A DNA stretch of 64,000 nt from Salinicoccus hispanicus. Its GTDB lineage: Bacteria > Bacillota > Bacilli > Staphylococcales > Salinicoccaceae. Position numbers and translations under genes: made by a program. How positions within the stretch are numbered: the first letter of the stretch is position 1; every line of letters starts with the position of its first letter. Shown one piece after another: positions 8,951-19,859 of the stretch. The notes under the pieces were generated by a model. That model saw only the letters and a program-made list of their open reading frames with translations. It was not told the DNA's origin and searched no databases. Location of the stretch: positions 682,001 to 746,000 of the forward strand of contig NZ_WUUK01000001.1 of the NCBI RefSeq assembly GCF_009831115.1, given 5' to 3'.

Positions 8951-11578
8951 TTATCCCTTTCTTTTCAGACTATCAAGACGTTCCTTGACCTCATTGTACT
9001 GGGCCTGATAGCCAAGCTGCTTCTCTCTTTCCTTTTCCACTACATCGGCTGGTGCATTGGCTACAAACCTGTCATTGCCAAGCTTTCCTCCGACACGCTT
9101 GAGTTCACCATCCAGACGTTTTTGTTCATTTTCAAGCCTTGCAATCTCCTCCTGCATGTCAATCAGACCGGACAGGGGCAGGATGACGGTCGCACCATTG
9201 ACCACGTCCGCCTTGACATCCTCCTCAGTCGAGATTTCAGAAGCGATCTCCAGTGAACTCGGGTTGCAGAAGCGATCGATATAGTGGCGGTTCGTCTCTA
9301 TGATTTCACGTCTCGTACCATCCTTCACTTCAATGAATATATCTATCGGCTTGGATAGTGGTGCATTCACTTCGTGTCTGGTCTGGCGTACCGATTTGAT
9401 GATGTCTACAAGCAGTGCCATGCCATCTTTTGAAGTCGGATTGCTGAGGTGTGTATGCGCCTTTGCCCATTCACTCGTCACAATCGAGCGGTCCGGTTCG
9501 ATCGCCTGATAGATTTCCTCCGTCACAAACGGCATGAACGGGTGCAGCATTTTCAGAATATTGTCAAGCGTATGCAGCAGGACCGAGCGCGTCATCGCCT
9601 TCTCCGCTTCTGTGCCTTCAGTCATCGGCACTTTGGCCATTTCGATGTACCAGTCACAGAAATCATCCCAGATGAAGTTGTACAATAGACGCCCTACTTC
9701 TCCGAATTCATAGTGCTCGGACAACTGCGTCACATTGCCGATGGTTTCGTTCAGTCGGGTCAGAATCCACTCGTCGGCGAGTGATTTATCACCTTCGAGA
9801 TCGATATCATCCATGCCGAAGTCCTCGCCGATATTCATCATGCTGAATCTGGATGCATTCCATATCTTATTGATGAAGTTCCAGATCGATTCCACTTTCT
9901 CGTCGGAGTACCTGAGATCCTGACCTGGTGTCGATCCTGTCGCCAGGAAGTACCTCAGTGCGTCTGCACCATAGCTCTCGATGACATCCATCGGATCGAC
10001 GCCATTGCCGAGTGATTTCGACATTTTGCGGTTCTGCTCATCCCTGACCAGACCATGGAGCAGCACGTCATCAAACGGCTTTTCACCCGTATGCTCGAGG
10101 GAGGAGAAGATCATTCTGGCGACCCAGAAGAAGATGATGTCATATCCTGTGACAAGAACATTCGTCGGGAAGAACTTCTTCAGATCTTCCGTCTCCTCCG
10201 GCCATCCCATTGTGGAGAACGGCCATAGTGCACTTGAGAACCATGTATCCAGGACATCTTCATCCTGAACCCAGTCGTCAGCATCCGTCGGCGGCTCCAT
10301 GCCGACATATATCTCACCGGACTCCCTGTGGTACCATGCCGGAATCTGATGCCCCCACCAGAGCTGACGGGAGATGACCCAGTCGCGGATATCGCCCATC
10401 CAGCGCCGGAAAGTCGAATCGAATCGTTCCGGTACGAAGTTGACTGCATTACCCGAGTCCTGGTTATCCAGGCTCTTCTTCGCCAGTTCGTCCATCTTTA
10501 CAAACCACTGCGTGGACAGATAGGGCTCGACAACTGCGCCACTGCGCTCGGAGTGCCCGACCGAGTGGACGTGAGGTTCCACTTTGATCAGATATCCTTC
10601 TGATTCCAGGTCACGAACCAGTGCCTTACGGCATTCAAAGCGGTCCATGCCGGCATACTTGCCGGCCAGATTGTTCATTGAACCATCTTCATTCATTACA
10701 TTGATACGCTTCAGATCATGACGCTCACCAAGAACGAAGTCATTCGGGTCGTGTGCCGGCGTCACCTTCATGACCCCCGTACCGAATTCCATATCGACGT
10801 ATGGATCCGAAATGATCGGCAGCTCACGCTCCATGATCGGCAGTGTGACTGTCTTGCCGATGTACTGCTTGTAGCGGTCGTCTTCAGGGTGGACGACGAT
10901 TGCCGTATCACCGAGCATCGTCTCCGGACGCGTCGTTGCCACTTCCAGGTGATTGCCATCCGGCAATGGGTATCTGACATGGTAGAAATTGCCTTCGATT
11001 TCCTTATGGATGACTTCGATATCACTCAGGGCCGTCCTTGTTTCCGGATCCCAGTTGATGATATATTCGCCGCGATAGATCAGATCCTTATTATACATGT
11101 CGACAAATACTTTTCTGACCGCTTTCGACAGGCCTTCATCCAGTGTGAAGCGCTCCTTGTCATAATCCAGACCAAGACCGATCTTCTTCCACTGGCTGCG
11201 GATGAAGTCGGCATACTCTTCTTTCCAGTCCCATGCCTGCTCAAGAAACTTCTCACGGCCGATATCATGACGGGAGAGGCCTTCTTCACGCATGCGTGCC
11301 TCCACCTTGGCCTGGGTCGCAATGCCTGCATGGTCCATGCCCGGCAGGTAGAGCACTTCATATCCCTGCATCCGTTTCATCCGTGTAATGATGTCCTGCA
11401 ATGTTGTATCCCACGCATGACCGAGGTGCAGTTTACCCGTCACATTAGGTGGCGGGATGACGATGGAGAACGGCGGCTTATCCGACTTTGCGTCGGACTT
11501 GAAATAGCCGGCTTTCACCCATTCTTCATATTTACCTTCTTCTACCGATCTCGGATCGTACTTTTTGGACATTTCCAT
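8951..11578 (-). CDS. valS: Valyl-tRNA synthetase
   Basis: Charges tRNA-Val with valine. The product is 875 residues from the ATG at 11578 ([20 protein letters not shown]), matching the family's usual size. That ATG follows AGGAGAGGG. The frame is open 29 codons further upstream, but that part encodes the T-box terminator and is not protein. Class I signatures are [15 protein letters not shown] (HIGH) and [12 protein letters not shown] (KMSKS). An editing domain lies between them. The C-terminal valyl coiled coil is visible as [20 protein letters not shown]. First gene of the valS-folC transcript, controlled by a Val-specific T-box. Confidence 0.97.
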   Translation of the reverse strand: MEMSKKYDPRSVEEGKYEEWVKAGYFKSDAKSDKPPFSIVIPPPNVTGKLHLGHAWDTTLQDIITRMKRMQGYEVLYLPGMDHAGIATQAKVEARMREEGLSRHDIGREKFLEQAWDWKEEYADFIRSQWKKIGLGLDYDKERFTLDEGLSKAVRKVFVDMYNKDLIYRGEYIINWDPETRTALSDIEVIHKEIEGNFYHVRYPLPDGNHLEVATTRPETMLGDTAIVVHPEDDRYKQYIGKTVTLPIMERELPIISDPYVDMEFGTGVMKVTPAHDPNDFVLGERHDLKRINVMNEDGSMNNLAGKYAGMDRFECRKALVRDLESEGYLIKVEPHVHSVGHSERSGAVVEPYLSTQWFVKMDELAKKSLDNQDSGNAVNFVPERFDSTFRRWMGDIRDWVISRQLWWGHQIPAWYHRESGEIYVGMEPPTDADDWVQDEDVLDTWFSSALWPFSTMGWPEETEDLKKFFPTNVLVTGYDIIFFWVARMIFSSLEHTGEKPFDDVLLHGLVRDEQNRKMSKSLGNGVDPMDVIESYGADALRYFLATGSTPGQDLRYSDEKVESIWNFINKIWNASRFSMMNIGEDFGMDDIDLEGDKSLADEWILTRLNETIGNVTQLSEHYEFGEVGRLLYNFIWDDFCDWYIEMAKVPMTEGTEAEKAMTRSVLLHTLDNILKMLHPFMPFVTEEIYQAIEPDRSIVTSEWAKAHTHLSNPTSKDGMALLVDIIKSVRQTRHEVNAPLSKPIDIFIEVKDGTRREIIETNRHYIDRFCNPSSLEIASEISTEEDVKADVVNGATVILPLSGLIDMQEEIARLENEQKRLDGELKRVGGKLGNDRFVANAPADVVEKEREKQLGYQAQYNEVKERLDSLKRKG

Positions 11579-11580
11579 GA

Positions 11581-11845
11581 AACCCTCTCCTTTTTGGACA
11601 AAATAAAAAGCTCCAGTCCTCAAAACATAGGACGGAAGCTCCGCGGTACCACCTAAATTCAGCACGAATGCTGCACTTGGGATGATTAACGCTCATCAGA
11701 CGTCAGCTCCTACTCGAATGTTCAGAACCGATCTCTGCAGACTACGTTCATGATATACTTCGGCATGTTCACAGCCCCACATGCTCTCTGTCACCCGTAT
11801 ACCACTACTCTTCTGCCATTCATCTATTACCTTGATTTCATATTA
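11581..11845 (-). promoter_or_regulatory. T-box riboswitch (tRNA-Val) leader of valS
   Basis: Minus-strand leader between the promoter and valS. Stem I can be drawn with base GCAGA/TCTGC and upper helix TGGTATA/TATATCA. The facing 3' loop holds specifier GTA (Val) at 11743-11745, followed by one G before the basal helix. The antiterminator T-box TGGTACCGCGGAGC lies near 11636-11650; its TGGT pairs with the ACCA end of tRNA-Val. The competing terminator GAGCTTCCGTCCT / AGGACTGGAGC plus a T-run follows (about 11605-11643). Uncharged tRNA-Val should stabilise the antiterminator and raise valS-folC expression. Confidence 0.9.
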
Positions 11846-11868
11846 TGCGAACGTCTGCATGCTGTCAA
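11840..11868 (-). promoter_or_regulatory. Promoter of valS, overlapping the upstream stop codon
   Basis: Perfect TTGACA (11863-11868), 17-bp spacer, TAATAT (11840-11845) on the minus strand. The TGA stop of the upstream AbrB-family gene (11865-11867) lies inside the -35 box. Confidence 0.8.
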
Positions 11869-12938
11869 GTCCCATCATTTGCATGCTGGCGCCGTTTCCT
11901 GTTTCTTCTGAGCAGCAGATTGATCAGTGGTGCCACAATCAGCAGAATGAAGAAGATGCGGAATATATGATAGCTCGAAATCATGGCGATATTGGCACCC
12001 ATCTCGACAGCCACGATGATGATCTGTCCGATGCCACCAGGCGCTGCGCTCAAAAACAGATCCGTAAAGTCATGTTCCGAGACCAGCAGAAATACCATGA
12101 CGAGCCCCAGAGTGCCGATGATGAGCAGTATATTCTGGATCATCATGGATAGAATCAGACGTCTGTTCAGCTGGTTGATGAGTGTCGAAATCTGAAGACC
12201 GATCCGGATGCCGAAGAACAGCTGGGCAGCATACATGAATGAAACATCAACGGAGAACGTATAGTCTGTCACCACATTCCATACAAGCACGACAAGCATC
12301 GGGCCGATCATGTACGGCACCGGAAATTTCATCAGCATCATGATATAGATGACGACCGGAATACCCAGAAGCATCCACAGCATGTCGATGGTTGCAACCG
12401 ATGTAAGCGATGAAGCGACTTCATTTGCACCTGCCAGCTCACCGCCCGCAGTGAAACTCGCAATCAGCGGTACGAAAATGACAACAAGTACGATGCGTGA
12501 CATCTGCGTCAGTGTCACAAGCAGCAGATCCGCCCGCTTCTCTTCTTCAGCCATGACGATCATCTGGGACAGAGCACCCGGAATCGAAGCAAGCACTGCA
12601 GTTTCCAGTGTGCATCCGGTCATTCGCATGAAGAACCTGGCAAGCAGAAGGCTCAGACCGATGATGAGGAGGGAAAGCACAATGATCGTAATATAGTCTT
12701 CCGCCATATCTGCAAGCGTCTCGAGCGTGAATGTCGAGCCGATTTCAGCTCCGATGATGATCAGTCCCAGATTGCCGAACCATTTCGGATAATGAAAATG
12801 AGTCGTCACCACCCTGTAGAATACGACTGTCGCGATCATGGCACCGAACAGCCATGGCATGACCATCCCAGCCCAATGGAGCAGAGCGGACAAGGCAATT
12901 GCCGACAGAAACAGCAGGAACAGGTTGATATACTTCAC
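11865..12938 (-). CDS. AbrB-family (AbrB/AmoA-like duplicated domain) membrane protein
   Basis: A polytopic membrane protein of about 357 residues. Two homologous halves each carry a hydrophobic repeat ending in a GxxG-type loop: HWAGMVMPWLFGAMIATVVF in the first, FPVPYMIGPMLVVLVWNVV in the second. This duplication and the AAPGGIGQIIIVAVEMGANI block are typical of proteins annotated 'AbrB family transcriptional regulator / putative ammonia monooxygenase' (E. coli AbrB). Those are membrane proteins of unsettled function and not the Bacillus DNA-binding AbrB. The GTG start at 12938 is chosen because AAAGGAGG sits 6-7 nt upstream; the in-frame ATG at 12977 has no such site. No operon partner. 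Confidence 0.75.
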   Translation of the reverse strand: MKYINLFLLFLSAIALSALLHWAGMVMPWLFGAMIATVVFYRVVTTHFHYPKWFGNLGLIIIGAEIGSTFTLETLADMAEDYITIIVLSLLIIGLSLLLARFFMRMTGCTLETAVLASIPGALSQMIVMAEEEKRADLLLVTLTQMSRIVLVVIFVPLIASFTAGGELAGANEVASSLTSVATIDMLWMLLGIPVVIYIMMLMKFPVPYMIGPMLVVLVWNVVTDYTFSVDVSFMYAAQLFFGIRIGLQISTLINQLNRRLILSMMIQNILLIIGTLGLVMVFLLVSEHDFTDLFLSAAPGGIGQIIIVAVEMGANIAMISSYHIFRIFFILLIVAPLINLLLRRNRKRRQHANDGT

Positions 12939-12997
12939 AGGCGCCCTCCTTTCAGAAGAATTATTTCGAAATCCCAAATAGTTTCACTCCATAGAAC

Positions 12998-13034
12998 AAC
13001 CCCGCCCAGTGGTCGACTGCAGCGGGGTTGTGTA
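12998..13034 (-). terminator. Terminator-like hairpin after the acidic membrane protein gene
   Basis: Minus strand ACAACCCCGC, 16-nt loop, GCGGGGTTGT. The GC-rich 10-bp stem lies just after the stop at 13042. The U-tract is weak (TTGTTCT), so termination may be incomplete. Confidence 0.55.
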
Positions 13035-13041
13035 GGTCATA

Positions 13042-13569
13042 CTAGTTGGAACTCTCCTCTTCCGTTGATTCTTCATCGTCAGAGGATGACTCTTCACTTG
13101 AAGCTTCCTCTTCAGTGGACTCTCCATCCGGTCCATCCGGCTGAGCATCATCACTGCCTGAGTTTATATCCGCTTCTTCCTGGTCTGCGCTATCTTCTTC
13201 AGTGGATTCCTCTTCGGAAGACTCCCCTTCTTCTGTAGATTCTTCTTCAACCAGTCCTTCGTCCGTTGGAGCAGTATCTTCTTCAGAACCTTCTTCACCA
13301 GAGCCTTCATCTGCGGATTCCTCACCCGATGAAGTTGACGTGGAACCGCCCTCTTCAGAATGGTCACCGCCGAACTGCTGGATGATGAGTGGTACAATCA
13401 GCAGAAGGATGATGATGGGAATGATCCAGACAAGGGGATTTTTCTTGCTGATCTTCTTCTGCTCGATCATTTCCCTGTTCTGACCTTCGATGTAGACTTT
13501 ATCTTCTTCCCTTTTACCTTTGATGTTGCTGTCGTTGTGGGTTAATCGCTTATCTTTATCATTGGCCAT
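13042..13569 (-). CDS. Single-pass membrane protein with Ser/Glu/Asp-rich acidic tail
   Basis: 175 residues from the ATG at 13569, which follows GGAGG; the frame opens at an upstream TTG that is part of that ribosome site. A basic N-terminus (KDKRLTHNDSNIKGKREEDK) precedes one transmembrane helix (LVWIIPIIILLLIVPLIIQQF) near residues 50-71. The remaining ~100 residues are almost entirely Ser, Glu, Asp, Thr and Gly in EEESTEE/SSEE-like repeats, with no fold visible. If the tail is outside, it would give a highly charged surface. A promoter lies directly upstream. No family is recognised. It resembles low-complexity proteins of halotolerant staphylococcal relatives, but that is a guess. Confidence 0.75.
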   Translation of the reverse strand: MANDKDKRLTHNDSNIKGKREEDKVYIEGQNREMIEQKKISKKNPLVWIIPIIILLLIVPLIIQQFGGDHSEEGGSTSTSSGEESADEGSGEEGSEEDTAPTDEGLVEEESTEEGESSEEESTEEDSADQEEADINSGSDDAQPDGPDGESTEEEASSEESSSDDEESTEEESSN

Positions 13570-13600
13570 CCACACTACCTCCAATTATCTGTTTTATTCA

Positions 13601-13628
13601 ATTATACACTTTATTTTCTACAGGTAAA
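13601..13628 (-). promoter_or_regulatory. Promoter of the acidic membrane protein gene
   Basis: Minus strand TTTACC (13623-13628), 16-bp spacer, perfect TATAAT (13601-13606), about 30 bp before the start codon. It lies in the short gap after hemL, where no terminator is visible. Confidence 0.6.
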
Positions 13629-13642
13629 CCGTATTTGGCAGG

Positions 13643-14935
13643 CTACCTCTGAACGGCGCGATCCAGTGCTTTTTCAAAAGCATCCAGTGTCTTCTGGATG
13701 TCCGCTTCAGTGTGGCTGGTCGACAGGAACATGCCCTCGAACTGGGAAGGCGGCAGATAGACGCCTTCTTTCAGCAGTTCCTGATACAAGTACTTGAATA
13801 GTTCAAGATTGCTTGTATTTGCACTGTCGAAGTCCACGACCGGCCCTTCCGTCAGGAAGAATCCGATCATCGATCCGGCACGGTTCACAGTAATCGGCTG
13901 TCCTTTTTTGCCGAAAATATCCTTCAGGCCGACTTCAAGCATATCGCCAAGCTTATTGAAATGGTCATAGCTTTCTGGTGTCAGCTGTCTGAGTGTCTCA
14001 AGACCGGCTGTCATTGCCAGCGGATTGCCGGATAGCGTTCCTGCCTGGTAGATGTCACCAACGGGTGCAATATACTCCATGATATCGCGTCTGCCGCCAT
14101 AGGCACCGACAGGCAGTCCGCCACCGATAACCTTGCCAAGGCAGGTGAGGTCAGGCGTAATGCCGTAATGGCCCTGGGCACTGTTGTAGCCGACACGGAA
14201 ACCGGTCATGACTTCATCGAAGATGAGCAGTGTGCCACTTTTCTCCGTGATATCACGTACGAAATCAAGGTAGCCTTCACTCGGCGGGACGACGCCCATA
14301 TTGCCGGCGACAGGTTCCATGATCACCGCTGCGATATCATCACCGAACTTATCGAAGGCTTCGGTGAGGCTCTCTTCGTCATTGTAGGGTACTGTAATGG
14401 TATTTGCTGCCGTACCCTCAGGCACACCGGGAGAATCCGGAAGCCCGAGTGTCGCCACACCACTGCCTGCTTTGATCAGCAGGGAATCGCTATGGCCGTG
14501 ATAGCAGCCTTCGAATTTCAGAATCTTGTTCCTGCCGGTGAATCCGCGCGCCAGACGCAGTGCAGCCAAGGTCGCTTCCGTTCCGGAAGAGACCATCCGG
14601 ATCATTTCCAAGGATGGCACGCGTTCGATGACGAGTTCCGCCAGTTCATTTTCAAGCTCTGTCGGCGCACCGAAGCTTGTCCCTTTCTGTGCTGCCGCAG
14701 TCAGCGCATTGACTACCCTGTCATCACTATGGCCGAGGATCAGCGGGCCGAAGCTTAGCACGTAGTCGATGTATGAATTGCCATCCACGTCATAGGTTCT
14801 TGAACCTTTGGCACGGTCGATGAATACCGGATTCATATCAACGGAGTTGAATGCTCTGACCGGACTGTTCACCCCGCCAGGCATAAGATCTTTTGCTTTT
14901 TCATAAAGTGCTTCTGATTTTTCGTACATGATCAT
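13643..14935 (-). CDS. hemL: Glutamate-1-semialdehyde 2,1-aminomutase
   Basis: PLP enzyme making 5-aminolevulinate from glutamate-1-semialdehyde in the C5 heme pathway. The 430-residue length is normal. The PLP lysine lies in [35 protein letters not shown] and [18 protein letters not shown] are aminotransferase class-III signatures. The ATG at 14935 overlaps the hemB stop (ATGA), indicating translational coupling. Last gene of hemAXCDBL. Confidence 0.97.
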   Translation of the reverse strand: MIMYEKSEALYEKAKDLMPGGVNSPVRAFNSVDMNPVFIDRAKGSRTYDVDGNSYIDYVLSFGPLILGHSDDRVVNALTAAAQKGTSFGAPTELENELAELVIERVPSLEMIRMVSSGTEATLAALRLARGFTGRNKILKFEGCYHGHSDSLLIKAGSGVATLGLPDSPGVPEGTAANTITVPYNDEESLTEAFDKFGDDIAAVIMEPVAGNMGVVPPSEGYLDFVRDITEKSGTLLIFDEVMTGFRVGYNSAQGHYGITPDLTCLGKVIGGGLPVGAYGGRRDIMEYIAPVGDIYQAGTLSGNPLAMTAGLETLRQLTPESYDHFNKLGDMLEVGLKDIFGKKGQPITVNRAGSMIGFFLTEGPVVDFDSANTSNLELFKYLYQELLKEGVYLPPSQFEGMFLSTSHTEADIQKTLDAFEKALDRAVQR

Positions 14936-15912
14936 TCCATCCCTTCATCAAGCATTCTGCATATATCTTTGGCAAAATAAGTGATAATCATATTCGCACC
15001 TGCACGCTTCATGGAAACCATCTGCTCCATGATGACCGCTTCGTCCAGCAGTCCCATGTCGACAGCCGTCCGTGTCATTGCATATTCCCCGCTGACGTTG
15101 TACGCCACAACCGGGATATTCGTTTCGTTTCTGACGTCCCTGATGATATCCAGATAGGACAGTGCCGGTTTGACGATCATCATATCGCAGCCCTCTTCGA
15201 GGTCGCTTGCCAGCTCACGCTGTGCCTCAAGTCGGTTCGCCGGATCCATCTGATATGTCCTGCGGTCTCCGAATGACGGCGTCGAATCTGCCGCATCACG
15301 GAATGGACCGTAGAATTTCGATGCATATTTGATGCCGTAGCTCATGATCGGAATGTGACTGTAGCCATTATCATCGAGTCCTTTTCTGATTTCAGCAACA
15401 AAACCATCCATCATATTGCTTGGTGCGATGATATCCGCTCCCGCCTTCGCCTGGGAAACTGCTGTTCTGACCAGCAGGGGCAGCGAGCTGTCATTGTCCA
15501 CATCCTGTGTCTTTGGATCGATGAGGCCACAGTGCCCGTGGTCTGTATATTCGCACAGGCATGTATCCAGGATGACCAGAATTTCAGGATATAGTTTCTT
15601 TGAAATCCTGCACGCCTCCTGGACGACTCCGTGATCATGATAAGCACCGTGGCCTTCCGGATCCTTTTCATCCGGTATGCCGAAGAAGATGACCGATTTG
15701 ATGCCTTTGGCCTTCACTTCTTCCAGTTCTTCATGAAGACGGTTCAGGGAAATCTGAAAAACGCCCTTCATGGATGGCACTTCCGCTTTTATATCATCGG
15801 ATTCCACAACAAAGATCGGATAGATGAGGTCGTCCTTTGAAACTTTCGTCTCCCTGACCATATCCCTCATGAATTCTGTTCTTCTAAGACGCCGGTGTCT
15901 CTCGAAATTCAT
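14932..15912 (-). CDS. hemB: Delta-aminolevulinic acid dehydratase (porphobilinogen synthase)
   Basis: Condenses two 5-aminolevulinates to porphobilinogen. 326 residues from the ATG at 15912 ([19 protein letters not shown]), preceded by GGAGG that lies inside the end of hemD. The frame continues to a TTG that is part of this ribosome site. The Cys-rich zinc site is visible as [14 protein letters not shown]. The two Schiff-base lysines lie in [20 protein letters not shown] and [14 protein letters not shown]. Start is 1 bp after the hemD stop; end overlaps hemL by 4 bp. Confidence 0.97.
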   Translation of the reverse strand: MNFERHRRLRRTEFMRDMVRETKVSKDDLIYPIFVVESDDIKAEVPSMKGVFQISLNRLHEELEEVKAKGIKSVIFFGIPDEKDPEGHGAYHDHGVVQEACRISKKLYPEILVILDTCLCEYTDHGHCGLIDPKTQDVDNDSSLPLLVRTAVSQAKAGADIIAPSNMMDGFVAEIRKGLDDNGYSHIPIMSYGIKYASKFYGPFRDAADSTPSFGDRRTYQMDPANRLEAQRELASDLEEGCDMMIVKPALSYLDIIRDVRNETNIPVVAYNVSGEYAMTRTAVDMGLLDEAVIMEQMVSMKRAGANMIITYFAKDICRMLDEGME

Positions 15913-15913
15913 C

Positions 15914-16615
15914 TTAAACTCCTCCAACTATTTTATCTTCAAGTAGTTTGATCATGTCTTCAAGCGTTTCCTTCTCAGGCTGTATGGACTTGATGCCATA
16001 TGCCTCCAGTGCATCTGCAGTCACCTGTCCGATGGCAGCTACGTTAATATTCCCAAGATCCCGAGGAGTGAACCATTTCATGAAGGCCCTCACTCCGGAA
16101 GGGCTTGAGAATGCAATAGCGTAGGGAGATTGCGCGAGCAGCACCCGGATCCTGTCTTCGGACGCCCTATTGGCAACCGGCTGATACAGATCGAAGCGCT
16201 CAACAGCACATCCCGCTGCCATAAGGTGGTCATACAGCAGCGGACGGGCTTTTGCACTCGCCGGATAGAGTATGCGCATGCCGCTTTTGGCAGGGAATCC
16301 TGCCAAAAAACCCTCCTGCGAGTAGTCGGGCGGCTCGAAATCAATACTCAGCCCTTCTTGCTCAAGACGCTCACTTGTCTTTCTGCCGATTGTTGCCAGC
16401 CTGTCGAATCGCACTTTCTTCATATAAGGCAGGAAATGCTGTACTGCATTACGGCTTGTAAGAATCAACCAGTCATAATGGCATTCGATCACCGTCTCAT
16501 CAAAAGGAAGCGACCTTGTCGTGATGAGCGGCGTGTGGACAAGCGATAATACATCGGAATCCCTCTCGAACGTCCTGCTCTGGGTCATGATGACGCGCGG
16601 TCTAGAGTGTCTCAT
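15914..16615 (-). CDS. hemD: Uroporphyrinogen-III synthase
   Basis: Cyclises hydroxymethylbilane to uroporphyrinogen III. About 233 residues from the ATG at 16615 ([14 protein letters not shown]), a start that lies inside the last codons of hemC with a 14-bp overlap. The frame is open further upstream only because it runs antiparallel to nothing but hemC. HemD proteins diverge strongly; supporting features are the N-terminal [10 protein letters not shown] strand, [14 protein letters not shown], the IGQVTADAL motif near the C-terminus, and the position between hemC and hemB. Confidence 0.92.
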   Translation of the reverse strand: MRHSRPRVIMTQSRTFERDSDVLSLVHTPLITTRSLPFDETVIECHYDWLILTSRNAVQHFLPYMKKVRFDRLATIGRKTSERLEQEGLSIDFEPPDYSQEGFLAGFPAKSGMRILYPASAKARPLLYDHLMAAGCAVERFDLYQPVANRASEDRIRVLLAQSPYAIAFSSPSGVRAFMKWFTPRDLGNINVAAIGQVTADALEAYGIKSIQPEKETLEDMIKLLEDKIVGGV

Positions 16616-17525
16616 TGATGCGATCGATGATATCTTTCGCGCCGATGCGCTCCATTTCATCCGCGACCAGATTGCCGAGTGCTTTCGGATCCTGATGTGA
16701 TTTCTTTACGATGTACTGTTCGCTGCCGTCCTCAGGCATGATCAGTCCAGTAAGGTAGAGTTCACCATCTTCGTAGGTCGCATATCCGCCGATCGGTACT
16801 TGGCAGCTGCCGTCCATACGTCTCAGGAAAGTGCGCTCTGCTGTCGTGCAGGTTGCATCATCATCTGAATGCACGGTCTGGAGCATTTCGATCAGCTCCT
16901 TGTCATCCGAACGGCATTCTATACCGAGAGCACCTTGTGCAATGGCCGGTGTGAAAGACTCGGGATCGAAGTATTCTGCAACGATGTCATCGGACCAGCC
17001 CATGCGCTTGAGTCCCGCAGCGGCAAGTACGATTGCATCATATTCACCGGATTCCATTTTCTTGATGCGGGTATCTATATTGCCACGCACCCACTTCACT
17101 TCCACGTCATCACGCATCGCAAGAAGCTGTGCACTGCGCCTCAGGCTGCTCGTTCCAATGACACTGCCGGCAGGCAGATCCTTGAAAGCCACATTGCCAT
17201 TCGACAAGAAAGCATCCCGCTTATCTTCACGTTCAGGGACACAGGCAATGGTGAATTCCGGGTCCAGGGCGCTTGGTACATCCTTAAGGCTGTGGATGGC
17301 CATATCAATCTCCTTATTGGCAAGCGCCTGTTCGATCTCCTTTACAAACAGTCCTTTGCCGCCTACCTTCGAAAGCTGGACATCGACGATCCTATCGCCT
17401 TTTGTAACAATCTCCTTGATATCGATCTCCATATCAGGAAATTGTGCTTTCAGACTGCTGATGAACTGTTTGGACTGGGTCATCGCCAAGTCACTGCGTC
17501 TTGAACCCACGGTAAATTTTCTCAT
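16602..17525 (-). CDS. hemC: Porphobilinogen deaminase (hydroxymethylbilane synthase)
   Basis: Polymerises four porphobilinogens to hydroxymethylbilane. 307 residues, normal. Signatures are [19 protein letters not shown] at the N-terminus, the [15 protein letters not shown] block, and [15 protein letters not shown], whose cysteine carries the dipyrromethane cofactor. The ATG at 17525 follows AAAGGAG. The 3' end overlaps hemD by 14 bp. Confidence 0.97.
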   Translation of the reverse strand: MRKFTVGSRRSDLAMTQSKQFISSLKAQFPDMEIDIKEIVTKGDRIVDVQLSKVGGKGLFVKEIEQALANKEIDMAIHSLKDVPSALDPEFTIACVPEREDKRDAFLSNGNVAFKDLPAGSVIGTSSLRRSAQLLAMRDDVEVKWVRGNIDTRIKKMESGEYDAIVLAAAGLKRMGWSDDIVAEYFDPESFTPAIAQGALGIECRSDDKELIEMLQTVHSDDDATCTTAERTFLRRMDGSCQVPIGGYATYEDGELYLTGLIMPEDGSEQYIVKKSHQDPKALGNLVADEMERIGAKDIIDRINETL

Positions 17526-17537
17526 ATTACTTCTCCT

Positions 17538-18362
17538 TTAGTAGCTCCAGAAATGAAAACTGGAGAGTTGTGTGATGAATAGATAGTTCAGCATGCAGAT
17601 GATGAAGATTGCGATGTTGAACCAGGCAAAACGGTAGGTGCTGCGTTTTATCTTCAAGTAGACGAACAGCCCTGCATAAAGCAGGATGACGAACAGCGTA
17701 CCGAGCACCTTGAAATCCTTGAATATTTCGATGCCGTATATATACAGACCCCACTGGATGCCGAGAGAAATACTGATCAGCATGGACAGTACACCAATTA
17801 TCAGTGTCCGGATCATCGTCTTTTTGGCCGTTTCAATACTGAAGAGCGAAAAGAAAAGACGGTTGAAACGCTTCTTTTTCAGATTATCATACTGGATGAT
17901 ATATATCACGGCATGGAGCACCGAGATGAAGTATAGTACATATGCAATCAGTGCCAGTGCGATATGGATGATCAGAAGCTCGTTCATGATCGCCGAGACG
18001 CCTGTCACTCTATTGTAGGAGACCGGCGCAAATGTATAGATGGAGAACAGCACAAATGCACAGAGCACATAGAGTGCAAAAGCAATCTCCGAATCGCTCC
18101 ACCGGTAATGGATCAGCCCTGTAATGATGATAAGGGTTGAAAATACATATATGCCTTCAAAGGTCGTCTGTATCGGAATCCGCCCCAGTGCTATGCCGAT
18201 ATAGACGAAAGTGACGACCTGGAGGACGGCTGCAATGATGACAAGATAAAAGGAAACCTTTCTGGCAAGCCGATTCCTGAAAAACAGATCGTAGCTTAGC
18301 ACAGAAAGGCCCAAAAAATATAATAATAGAATAAATTCATGACTGCGGAACATCATATCCAT
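17538..18362 (-). CDS. hemX: HemX, CcsA-like integral membrane protein of the hem operon
   Basis: 274 residues with about eight transmembrane segments, of the CcsA/cytochrome c assembly family. In Bacillus, HemX lowers the cellular level of HemA, the glutamyl-tRNA reductase. Visible features are IHIALALIAYVLYFISVLHA with paired histidines and SLGIQWGLYIYG near the C-terminus. The start MDMMFRSHEFILLLYF follows AAGGTGG. It is the second gene of the hem operon, 12 bp after hemA and 12 bp before hemC, as in other Firmicutes. Confidence 0.88.
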   Translation of the reverse strand: MDMMFRSHEFILLLYFLGLSVLSYDLFFRNRLARKVSFYLVIIAAVLQVVTFVYIGIALGRIPIQTTFEGIYVFSTLIIITGLIHYRWSDSEIAFALYVLCAFVLFSIYTFAPVSYNRVTGVSAIMNELLIIHIALALIAYVLYFISVLHAVIYIIQYDNLKKKRFNRLFFSLFSIETAKKTMIRTLIIGVLSMLISISLGIQWGLYIYGIEIFKDFKVLGTLFVILLYAGLFVYLKIKRSTYRFAWFNIAIFIICMLNYLFITQLSSFHFWSY

Positions 18363-18374
18363 ATGGTTTCCACC

Positions 18375-19721
18375 TTATTCGATTGCCAGCTCCTGCTTTC
18401 GCGCCGACAGTTTTTCCTGCTGTTTGGCTTTCTCCTGCTGTATGACTGCCTCGACTTCTTCGTCAATGCCGAAGAGCTGCTTGATTTCATCGAGTTTTTC
18501 ACCGGCTTTTCTGTCTCCGGAAATTTCCTTTGTATAGATGATCGGGTCTTTGAGCATCTGGTTGATGATGCTCTTCATATGCTTGGAAACGATTGTACGT
18601 TCACGCTCTGTCATATCCGGCATCTTTCTTTCGACGCTCTCGAATGTTTCTTCATGGATGGACAGTGCTTTGGAACGCAGTGCCTGGATGACCGGTACGA
18701 CACCGAGCATGTTGACCCATTCTGTAAACTTGTCCATACTTTCGGCAATCATGCCTTCAATCTTGGCTGCTTCCTCCTGCCGGGTCGATAGATTGGCATC
18801 CACAAGTCCCTGCAGATCATCGACATTATACATATAGACGCTGTCTATTCCACCGATCGACGGGTCGATGTCGCGCGGCAATGCGATATCCATCATGATC
18901 AGCGGCTTTCCATTGCGTTTCGCCATCGCCACGTCCATCACTTCTTCTGTAATGACGTAATTGCGTGACGCTGTACTGGATATGACGATATCCGTATTCG
19001 CAATTTCTGATTCCAGCTGGTCCATGGGCGCACTTTTCCCATTGAACTGCCCTGCGAGGCGCGCTGCCTTCTCTTCGGAGCGGTTGACGACAGTCACATT
19101 CCTGATTCCGTTGGAAGTCAGGTTCAAAAGTGACTGCTCCGCCATTTCGCCAGCACCGATGACAAGCACCTTACGATTATCGACGCGTGAAAATATCTTC
19201 TTCGCCAGCTCCACTGCAGCATAGGATATGGATATTGCGTTCTTCGAAATATCCGTCTCACTATGGCCGCGCTTAGCTACCGTAATGGCTTCTTTGAAAA
19301 GCTTGTTGAAGATGGTACCTGTCGTATGCTCGGTCTGGGCAGTAAAGAATGCTTCTCTGATCTGTCCAAGAATCTGGGTTTCTCCGAGAACCATCGATTC
19401 CAGGCCGGAAGCGACACGATAGAGATGCTCCACCGCTTCATCGCCGACTTTGATATCCGTAATCCTTTTTACCGATGCCAGATCCAGATCGAACCAGTCT
19501 GCAAGAAACATCTGGGAATAGTATTTTCCTGTATGGACCTGGTCGCTGACCACATAGACTTCCGTTCTGTTGCACGTGGACAGAAGTACAGCTTCAAGCA
19601 CGCTTTTCTGCTCTCTCAATCTGTGCAGCGCCGGAATGACCTCTTCATCCTGGAAAGCCACTTTCTCTCTTTCTTCCACACTTGCCTTTCTGTAATTCAG
19701 ACTTAATGCAATAACATGCAT
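18375..19721 (-). CDS. hemA: Glutamyl-tRNA reductase
   Basis: Reduces Glu-tRNA(Glu) to glutamate-1-semialdehyde, the first committed step of C5 heme synthesis. 448 residues. The catalytic cysteine lies in VLLSTCNRTEVYVV near residue 50. The NADPH fold shows VLVIGAGEMAEQSLLNL. ISYAAVELAKKIF and VASGLESMVLGETQILGQIR are signature blocks. The ATG at 19721 follows GGGGGG with 8-nt spacing. First gene of hemAXCDBL; about 140 bp of AT-rich DNA upstream hold no promoter good enough to call. Confidence 0.97.
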   Translation of the reverse strand: MHVIALSLNYRKASVEEREKVAFQDEEVIPALHRLREQKSVLEAVLLSTCNRTEVYVVSDQVHTGKYYSQMFLADWFDLDLASVKRITDIKVGDEAVEHLYRVASGLESMVLGETQILGQIREAFFTAQTEHTTGTIFNKLFKEAITVAKRGHSETDISKNAISISYAAVELAKKIFSRVDNRKVLVIGAGEMAEQSLLNLTSNGIRNVTVVNRSEEKAARLAGQFNGKSAPMDQLESEIANTDIVISSTASRNYVITEEVMDVAMAKRNGKPLIMMDIALPRDIDPSIGGIDSVYMYNVDDLQGLVDANLSTRQEEAAKIEGMIAESMDKFTEWVNMLGVVPVIQALRSKALSIHEETFESVERKMPDMTERERTIVSKHMKSIINQMLKDPIIYTKEISGDRKAGEKLDEIKQLFGIDEEVEAVIQQEKAKQQEKLSARKQELAIE

Positions 19722-19859
19722 CCGAATTGCCCCCCACTATCCTATTATGCCTCGTCTCTGGACACTTTCAATACTATTATTTTAACAGATTATACATACA
19801 TAATCCACGTTACGTCCTTATTTATATTGATTATTATTAAGAACTTTTTGTGAACAAAA

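Noticed and set aside
11579-11665. 29-codon N-terminal extension of ValS
   Set aside because: It is the translation of the T-box antiterminator and terminator; the ribosome site and family length support the ATG at 11578.
19722-19859. PerR or Fur box upstream of hemA
   Set aside because: The region is AT-rich but no stretch matches the 7-1-7 palindrome well enough.
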